Below, piece after piece: positions 59,280 to 64,000 of a stretch of DNA of 64,000 nt. The DNA comes from Lewinellaceae bacterium. GTDB lineage: Bacteria > Bacteroidota > Bacteroidia > Chitinophagales > Saprospiraceae. Within the stretch, counting starts at the first letter, position 1. Every line of letters begins with the position of its first letter. A model generated the notes under the pieces. It saw only the letters and a program-made list of their open reading frames with translations. It had not been told where the DNA came from and made no database searches. The stretch is from positions 42,620 to 106,619 of the forward strand of contig CANJPT010000001.1 of assembly GCA_947476195.1 (NCBI GenBank), read 5' to 3'. The translations under genes were made by a program, and so were the position numbers.

Positions 59280-61508
59280 ATGCGGTTTTTTTATTGCCTT
59301 TTTGTATTGTCATCATTACCCTACGCTGCTTTCAGCCAAACGCTTGATCGTAAGGAGCAGCAGTCAACGTACCAGCTTCAGATCTCTCGTATTCAAGGAA
59401 CGATTACCGTAGATGGTGAGCTCAGGGAGGAAACCTGGCAAACCACTGCTGTTGCCGATAACTTCTGGCTCAAATGGCCCCGCGATGGTGCACCAGCTCC
59501 ACAGCAGACCGAAGTGCGTTGTGCTTATGATGATCAATATCTTTATATCGCTGTCACCGCTTTCGATACAACCCCTGACTATGTGATCCAAAGCCTTAAA
59601 CGAGACGTAGGCTACTGGGATTCTGACGGATTTGCAGTGATCATTGATCCGTCCAACTCAGCCGTCAATGGCTATTTTTTTGGCATTTCAGCCAATGGGG
59701 TACAAACCGAGGCCCTACTTTCAAGTGGCAATGATGAGATGGATCGCAACTGGGACAATACCTGGATGGTCAAAACCAAAAGTTACCCCAATCGTTGGAC
59801 CGCAGAATATGCCATTCCGCTCCGGATCCTGCGTTTCAAAGAAGGTCAGACATCTTGGGGCATCAATTTTATACGCAATGACCTGACCAATGGCCTGTAT
59901 TCCATTTGGGCACGGGTTCCATTTCAATTTGAGGGCACAGATCTGGGTTGGACCGGTGCATTGAAATGGGCCGATTCACCCAAGCGCACCAAAGGCAATT
60001 ATAATATCATTCCTTATGTAACTGCTGCTGCTTCAAAAGATTACGAGGGGCATGAACCCTGGAAAACTAAACCAAACATTGGCCTGGATGCTAAGATCGG
60101 GATTGGTTCCGGCCTTAATCTTGATCTGACCGTAAACCCTGACTTTTCGCAAATAGAAATTGATGAGCAGATCGTAAACCTGACCCGGTTTGATATCCAG
60201 TTGCCAGAGAAGCGAACGTTCTTTCTTGAAAACGGCGATTTGTTCTCGGACTTCGGGATTCCACCCATTCGCCCTTTTTTCTCGAGAACCATCGGAATTG
60301 ACAATGATGGTGCTCCATTGCCAATTATAGGTGGCGCACGCTTATCTGGTAACCTGAATGCCGATACCCGTATTGGTATAATGACCATGCTCACGGGGAA
60401 ACAAGGTGATTCACCTACTCGAGGATACACCGCGCTTTCAGGCAACTATCGGGTATTTGGTCGCAGTAAAATTTCGGGCTATTTCCTGGATCGGGAGGAA
60501 TTTGACAGCAATGGAGGCATACAAAGATCACAGTTTAGTCGAAACGCCGGTCTCGAACTCGGATATACCTCCCTGAATGGGAAATGGTCAGCCTGGATGA
60601 CACATCACCGTTCTTTCAAACCAGAAATCTCTGCCCAAAACTGGTGGGGAAACAGTGGACTCCAATATAGGGTGCGAGGATTTTCCTGGCTAACAGACTT
60701 TACGCACATGGGCGAAAATTACTATGCTGACATGGGGTTTGAATCGAGGATCAAGAATTATGACCTTGTACGCGACACCACGCTTCGAATTGGATATAAC
60801 TTCTGGTTTAACAGTCTTTCCTACCAGATCTTTCCCAAAAATAAGGCGAGTAATCTGAATCTTATAGCGTTTGGGGCTGATATATTCCAAGTATTCAATC
60901 CGAATGGCTCGTTCAATGAGTCTTCAAACAATGTAAACATGGAACTGAATTATAAGAACACCAGCTTTCTGAGATTTAGTGTCTCTCCAAATTGGGCAGA
61001 TGTACCTGTATCCTTTAAATTTGATGACGAAGAAGATCTGGAAAAATGCCCGGCGCTGCCAGCAGGCCGTTACCAATATACTTCAGCTGAATCTAAATGG
61101 AGTTCAGATTCAAGGAAGACCGTATTTTTTGGGCTTTCTGCCGCAGGGGGAGCGTTTTATAATGGCAAACAATGGCAAGCCGGAGCTGAGATAACCTTTC
61201 GGTTTCAGCCCATCATGAACGTTGCATTGAAAGCTCAATACACGCAATTAGATTTTCCTTCGCCTTATTGTGATGTGGAGATCTTCAACATCACACCACG
61301 CGTAGAGGTGTTTTTTGCCAAAAATATCTGGTGGACTACTTTCCTGCAATACAACACACAGGCTGATAATTTCAACATCAACAGCCGCTTTCAATGGCGT
61401 TTCCGCCCCATGAGCGATCTCTTTGTGGTATATACGGACAATTATGCGGTGGAAAACTTTGGGGTAAAAAACAGGGCTTTGACGGCAAAGTTGAATTGGT
61501 GGTTTTGA
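59280..61508 (+). CDS. DUF5916 outer-membrane protein with N-terminal CBM9-like domain
   Basis: 742 residues from the ATG at 59280 (MRFFYCLFVLSSLPYAAFSQ is a clean signal; an ATG at 59262 adds six). A carbohydrate-binding family 9-like domain (about 25-215) has GTITVDGELREETWQ, VRCAYDDQYLYIAVTAFDT and WTAEYAIPLRILRF. The DUF5916 part follows with NLDLTVNPDFSQIEIDEQIVNLTRFDIQLPEKRTFFLENGDLF, then a barrel to the end (LTAKLNWWF). These proteins are frequent in Bacteroidota near hydrolases; no hydrolase is adjacent here. Role unknown, possibly glycan uptake. Confidence 0.9.
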   Translation: MRFFYCLFVLSSLPYAAFSQTLDRKEQQSTYQLQISRIQGTITVDGELREETWQTTAVADNFWLKWPRDGAPAPQQTEVRCAYDDQYLYIAVTAFDTTPDYVIQSLKRDVGYWDSDGFAVIIDPSNSAVNGYFFGISANGVQTEALLSSGNDEMDRNWDNTWMVKTKSYPNRWTAEYAIPLRILRFKEGQTSWGINFIRNDLTNGLYSIWARVPFQFEGTDLGWTGALKWADSPKRTKGNYNIIPYVTAAASKDYEGHEPWKTKPNIGLDAKIGIGSGLNLDLTVNPDFSQIEIDEQIVNLTRFDIQLPEKRTFFLENGDLFSDFGIPPIRPFFSRTIGIDNDGAPLPIIGGARLSGNLNADTRIGIMTMLTGKQGDSPTRGYTALSGNYRVFGRSKISGYFLDREEFDSNGGIQRSQFSRNAGLELGYTSLNGKWSAWMTHHRSFKPEISAQNWWGNSGLQYRVRGFSWLTDFTHMGENYYADMGFESRIKNYDLVRDTTLRIGYNFWFNSLSYQIFPKNKASNLNLIAFGADIFQVFNPNGSFNESSNNVNMELNYKNTSFLRFSVSPNWADVPVSFKFDDEEDLEKCPALPAGRYQYTSAESKWSSDSRKTVFFGLSAAGGAFYNGKQWQAGAEITFRFQPIMNVALKAQYTQLDFPSPYCDVEIFNITPRVEVFFAKNIWWTTFLQYNTQADNFNINSRFQWRFRPMSDLFVVYTDNYAVENFGVKNRALTAKLNWWF

Positions 61509-61544
61509 CCTATACCGTAAACACCCAATTGCCCTCACAGCGTC

Positions 61545-62054
61545 TTACTGGGCCTGCTTTTCAAAGCCCTTGATAATCTCATCCGGAGATATTCCCAGCA
61601 TTTTGATCGCATTTTGGGCGTCGTCAGCAAAATCTGGGTCGTTCGGGTATCTCTGGAGGAATAGCTCATAGGTCGCCTTTGCCTTTACCAGGTCAACCAG
61701 GTCGTTTTCCTGTACAAATCCAATCATAAAAAGCGCAGTGGGTGCTTTTTTGTGTTGTGGAAGTCCATCCGATATTTTGGAATACAACTCAATGGCTTTT
61801 TGCGGATTCTCCACTGTTTTAGCGAGGCCCGCCGCTTTCAAAAGCACATCCACATATTGATCCGGATTTTTTTTCTCCACTAAAGTCGCAAGTTCTTCAG
61901 AAGTTTTGATGAATTCAGCAGCTTTAGATTTATCGGTAACGTTGGCGCCACCCATGGCTTTATCGAGATCCGTAAGTTTTTGCTGAAGCTTTACAACCGG
62001 GTCACAAGCTTGAAAAAGGATGCTCAAGAGTACAAGCGTAAATAGTTTTTTCAT
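61545..62054 (-). CDS. TPR lipoprotein (YbgF/BamD-like)
   Basis: 169 residues from the ATG at 62054 (MKKLFTLVLLSILFQACDP gives a lipobox; the frame opens 39 bp earlier inside repeat locus E). Lipidated Cys in LFQAC. It has a short helical lead (LQQKLTDLDKAMGG) and TPR units: QYVDVLLKAAGLAKTVENPQKAIELYSKIS, APTALFMIGFVQENDLVDLVKAKATYELFLQRYP, which ends NDPDFADDAQNAIKMLG, typical of YbgF/CpoB and BamD-type repeats. It probably scaffolds envelope proteins in the periplasm. It follows purM across the repeat locus. Confidence 0.82.
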   Translation of the reverse strand: MKKLFTLVLLSILFQACDPVVKLQQKLTDLDKAMGGANVTDKSKAAEFIKTSEELATLVEKKNPDQYVDVLLKAAGLAKTVENPQKAIELYSKISDGLPQHKKAPTALFMIGFVQENDLVDLVKAKATYELFLQRYPNDPDFADDAQNAIKMLGISPDEIIKGFEKQAQ

Positions 62055-62067
62055 AATATAAGAGAAA

Positions 62068-62206
62068 GTGGTCGATTGATAAAATATGGTCAATGTGGGA
62101 GAATGTGGTCAATTGAATTAATGTGGTAAATTGAATTAATGTGGTCAATTATTCGATGAAGCGAATCAAAAACGCATTGACCACATTCCGTCAATTGACC
62201 ACATTC
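62068..62206. repeat. ATGTGGTCAATG repeat locus E (array plus inverted units)
   Basis: Five forward units (AGTGGTCGATTG near 62068, ATATGGTCAATGTGG near 62084, then GAATGTGGTCAATTGA at 62101-62116, AATGTGGTAAATTGA at about 62120, AATGTGGTCAATT at about 62138) are followed by two inverted units (GCATTGACCACATTC at 62174-62188, TCAATTGACCACATTC at 62191-62206). 62101-62116 is the exact inverse of 62191-62206, and ATTCG...CGAAT makes a small hairpin between them. It lies between purM and the TPR lipoprotein gene. Confidence 0.8.
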
Positions 62207-63372
62207 TAAGAATATTCAAACTTCCCAAATGGGCTTTTAACTGTTACTTTTTCGCCTTGTGCCTTTCGTACGCGCCCAATAATGCGGGCCTCGATGCCAT
62301 ATTTTTCAGCAATTGCCATCACGGTATCAGCCTGTTTGGCAGGCAAATAAATTTCCATTCGGTGCCCCATGTTAAATACCTGATACATTTCGTGCCAAGA
62401 GGTTTTGCTGCTTTCCTGGATCAATTTGAACAGGGGCGGCAACTCGAATAAGTTGTCTTTTACAATATGCGCATCCTTCACAAACTTCAGCACTTTTGTT
62501 TGTCCGCCGCCCGTAACGTGAATGAGTCCGTGTATCTTTTTGCGGTGGTCACGCAAGAGTTCCTGTAAAACCGGCAAATAGGTACGCGTTGGAGAAAGAA
62601 TGAGTTTTCCAACGCTAATCTCTTGATTACCAATAGAAATTTTTTCAGTTACCAGACGATTTCCGGTGTAAACTACCTCATTTGGAAGCCGCGGATCATA
62701 GCTTTCAGGGTATTTTTCTGCGTATACTTTTGATAACACATCATGGCGTGCAGCGGTCAGGCCATTACTTCCCATACCACCGTTGTATTCGGTTTCATAA
62801 GTAGACTGGCCAAAAGAGGCCAGGCCAACAATGACATCACCTGAGCGAATATTTGGTACGAGGACCTCCGATCGTTTCATTCGGGCAAAAGCAGTAAAAC
62901 CCACATCTATGGTTCGAACGATATCACCCACATCGGCAGTTTCCCCCCCCGCAAGATGCATTTCGACTCCGTATTCCCGCATTTTATCCACAAAATCTGA
63001 AGTGCCGCGAATAACCGCAGCGATGACTTCTGCAGGGATCAGTCCTTTATTTCGTCCGATGGTGCTGCTGAGGATTATATCATTCGTACAGCCAGCACAA
63101 GCCATATCATCGAGGTTCATTACAATGGCGTCCTGTGATACACCTGGCCAAACTGAAAGATCACCAGTCTCGCGCCAATGGATGTAGGCAAGGCTTGTTT
63201 TGGTGCCTGCGGTATCTGCATGAAGAAGGTTACAATAATTGGCGTTCCCAGCGGCGAGGTCGGGCAAAATTTTGCAAAAGGCATTGGGATACAAGCCTTT
63301 ATCCAAGTGCTGAATGGCTGCGTGAACCTCTTCTTTAGATGCGGAAACTCCGCGTTGATCGTATTTCGTCAT
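62206..63372 (-). CDS. purM: Phosphoribosylformylglycinamidine cyclo-ligase
   Basis: 388 residues, longer than E. coli PurM (about 345), as common in Bacteroidota. Motifs: the N-terminal YDQRGVSASKEE, DTAGTKTSLAYIHWRETG (ATP-grasp region), VMNLDDMACAG with the metal-binding Asp, LAGGETADVGD, SFGQSTYETEYNGGMGSNGLTAARH and IHVTGGGQTKVLKFV near the C-terminus. It closes the imidazole ring (AIR) in purine synthesis. No other pur gene is next to it. The last stop codon touches the end of palindrome locus E. Confidence 0.97.
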   Translation of the reverse strand: MTKYDQRGVSASKEEVHAAIQHLDKGLYPNAFCKILPDLAAGNANYCNLLHADTAGTKTSLAYIHWRETGDLSVWPGVSQDAIVMNLDDMACAGCTNDIILSSTIGRNKGLIPAEVIAAVIRGTSDFVDKMREYGVEMHLAGGETADVGDIVRTIDVGFTAFARMKRSEVLVPNIRSGDVIVGLASFGQSTYETEYNGGMGSNGLTAARHDVLSKVYAEKYPESYDPRLPNEVVYTGNRLVTEKISIGNQEISVGKLILSPTRTYLPVLQELLRDHRKKIHGLIHVTGGGQTKVLKFVKDAHIVKDNLFELPPLFKLIQESSKTSWHEMYQVFNMGHRMEIYLPAKQADTVMAIAEKYGIEARIIGRVRKAQGEKVTVKSPFGKFEYS

Positions 63373-63433
63373 TTTTATTCGCCGTAGTCTCCCTACCCGA
63401 AAAGTCCCGGCAGGCGGGGCAACGGTGGTTTAA

Positions 63434-63793
63434 TTATTGTTTGGGTACATGATTATAGCCTTTCTCTTCAAAGGGCTGAAGTTCTTCCAGGTACATATTT
63501 TCAAGCAACTTTAATTCCTTCTTGTAATCCACGTTAACGCCATCCCGGTGCTCGATCTCAGACAAAATTTCAAAACTAAAATTTTCCTTGCCCAATTCTT
63601 TCCAGTCTTTTTGAAGACCCTTGCTGGGGTGACTTCCAAAATCCAATTGTGCCTGATGCCTATTCCAGATCGCGTCCAGATTTATGCTGCTTTCAACAAA
63701 GACCTTTCCGTTGACCATATTTCTTATCTGGAAAACGCCCATTTTAAACTTCAGTTGCTTGTATTCCTCAGTCAATTCTTTTCTGGTCTTCAT
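63434..63793 (-). CDS. GIY-YIG family protein with changed active site
   Basis: 119 residues. KMGVFQIRNMVNGKVFVESS corresponds to the GIY-YIG start of homing and repair nucleases, but the YIG triplet reads FVE and the first Tyr is Phe, so catalysis is doubtful. The middle (NLDAIWNRHQAQLDFGSHPSKGLQKDWKELGKENFSFEIL) and the end (LLENMYLEELQPFEEKGYNH) match a Bacteroidota group of small GIY-YIG proteins. Function unknown. Its start codon lies in a 28-bp direct repeat also found at 63852. Confidence 0.8.
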   Translation of the reverse strand: MKTRKELTEEYKQLKFKMGVFQIRNMVNGKVFVESSINLDAIWNRHQAQLDFGSHPSKGLQKDWKELGKENFSFEILSEIEHRDGVNVDYKKELKLLENMYLEELQPFEEKGYNHVPKQ

Positions 63794-63879
63794 AAGCTTT
63801 CTGTTGTATTTATTCTTTTTTAAATAGTCCTGGTACCAGATGTAATATCTGCTTCATAAGCTTTCTGTTGTATTTATTC
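63788..63879. repeat. Exact 28-bp direct repeat, 64-bp period
   Basis: CTTCATAAGCTTTCTGTTGT and the next eight bases are identical at 63788-63815 and 63852-63879. The first copy includes the start codon of the GIY-YIG gene and its upstream 22 bp. Confidence 0.9.
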
Positions 63880-63891
63880 CCGGACAAAACC

Positions 63892-64000
63892 TTACTTATC
63901 CCAAGAACGGAATCGCGCAGTGCGTTCATAAATATGATAAAGAATCGCTTTCTCCTGTTCGTCAAAAGTCTCTCCTCGTCTGGCCATCACGATAGAAGCC
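63892..64000 (-). CDS. 3' end of an unidentified gene
   Basis: The minus strand is open to the window edge and ends in TAA at 63892. The last 35 residues read MARRGETFDEQEKAILYHIY (from residue 5) and end ERTARFRSWDK. The amphipathic, charged sequence looks like a helical tail of a cytoplasmic protein, but I cannot assign a family. The rest lies outside the window. Confidence 0.5.
   Translation of the reverse strand, partial: ASIVMARRGETFDEQEKAILYHIYERTARFRSWDK

Noticed and set aside
1..64000. CRISPR array, prophage or conjugative module
   Set aside because: No evenly spaced direct repeats with unique spacers, no cas, integrase, terminase, portal or mobilisation gene was seen; the locus E array has imperfect short units and no spacer variety.

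Overview
The window is one stretch of a Bacteroidota chromosome, most likely from the Saprospiria (Saprospiraceae, Haliscomenobacter or Lewinella-like). The reasons are type IX secretion (T9SS) sorting domains on secreted proteins, a PorD-family (DUF4835) gene, a PorE-like TPR/propeller protein, Bacteroidota-only families (DUF7935, DUF4292, DUF5522, DUF5916), many lipoproteins with Bacteroidota-type lipoboxes, -7 boxes of the TAnnTTTG type, almost no Shine-Dalgarno sites, and a crtD/cruF/crtA carotenoid cassette. No phage, conjugative element, complete insertion sequence or CRISPR array is visible. Most genes are housekeeping genes in short operons.

Layout. 0-6.2 kb: end of a MacB-type permease, a small barrel protein, an IscA-type Fe-S protein, a DUF7935 protein, dnaA, then an ECF sigma factor directly followed by a long anti-sigma protein that appears to span both membranes. 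6.2-11 kb: a GH3 beta-glucosidase remnant, a histidine-rich lipoprotein, a T9SS cargo protein, and a 982-residue PorE-like protein that ends in three SPOR-like domains instead of OmpA. 11.3-17.7 kb: tRNA-Leu(CAA), hscB, rseP, porD, coaBC, pckA. 18-25.4 kb: lolA, a thiolase, a DUF58 protein, a TonB-domain protein, a U32 protease, folE. 25.7-28.5 kb: a carotenoid psi-end cassette. 28.5-32.3 kb: a signalling island of propeller lipoproteins, a BNR-repeat lipoprotein and a membrane-bound winged-helix regulator, with the footprint of a duplicated regulator gene. 32.4-39.4 kb: an SDR, a GH35 beta-galactosidase, an exported amidase, an RluA-family synthase with a long extra N-terminus. 39.5-46.7 kb: a DUF1573 protein, a TlpA-like protein, a bifunctional nuclease, etfBA, and a TPR/DUF4292/EnvC-like envelope operon. 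46.7-54.8 kb: a charged micro-protein, a large T9SS subtilase, an MBL hydrolase, yebC, a CpcT/CpeT pseudogene, a PduO-type cobalamin adenosyltransferase. 54.9-64 kb: hppD, pth, two tandem 38-39 residue lipoprotein genes, rmuC, a DUF5916 protein, a TPR lipoprotein, purM, and a GIY-YIG protein.

The features best worth a second look are: (1) the ECF sigma/dual-membrane anti-sigma pair; (2) a dispersed family of intergenic palindromes built on ATGTGGTCAATG, seen at five places between 42.7 and 62.2 kb; (3) the SPOR-ended PorE-like protein; (4) a symmetric 163-bp MITE-like inverted repeat at 13.7 kb; (5) tandem micro-lipoproteins with a CNCP tail; (6) decayed genes (GH3, CpcT/CpeT, winged-helix regulator tail). 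All calls come from reading the sequence; no database search was possible.
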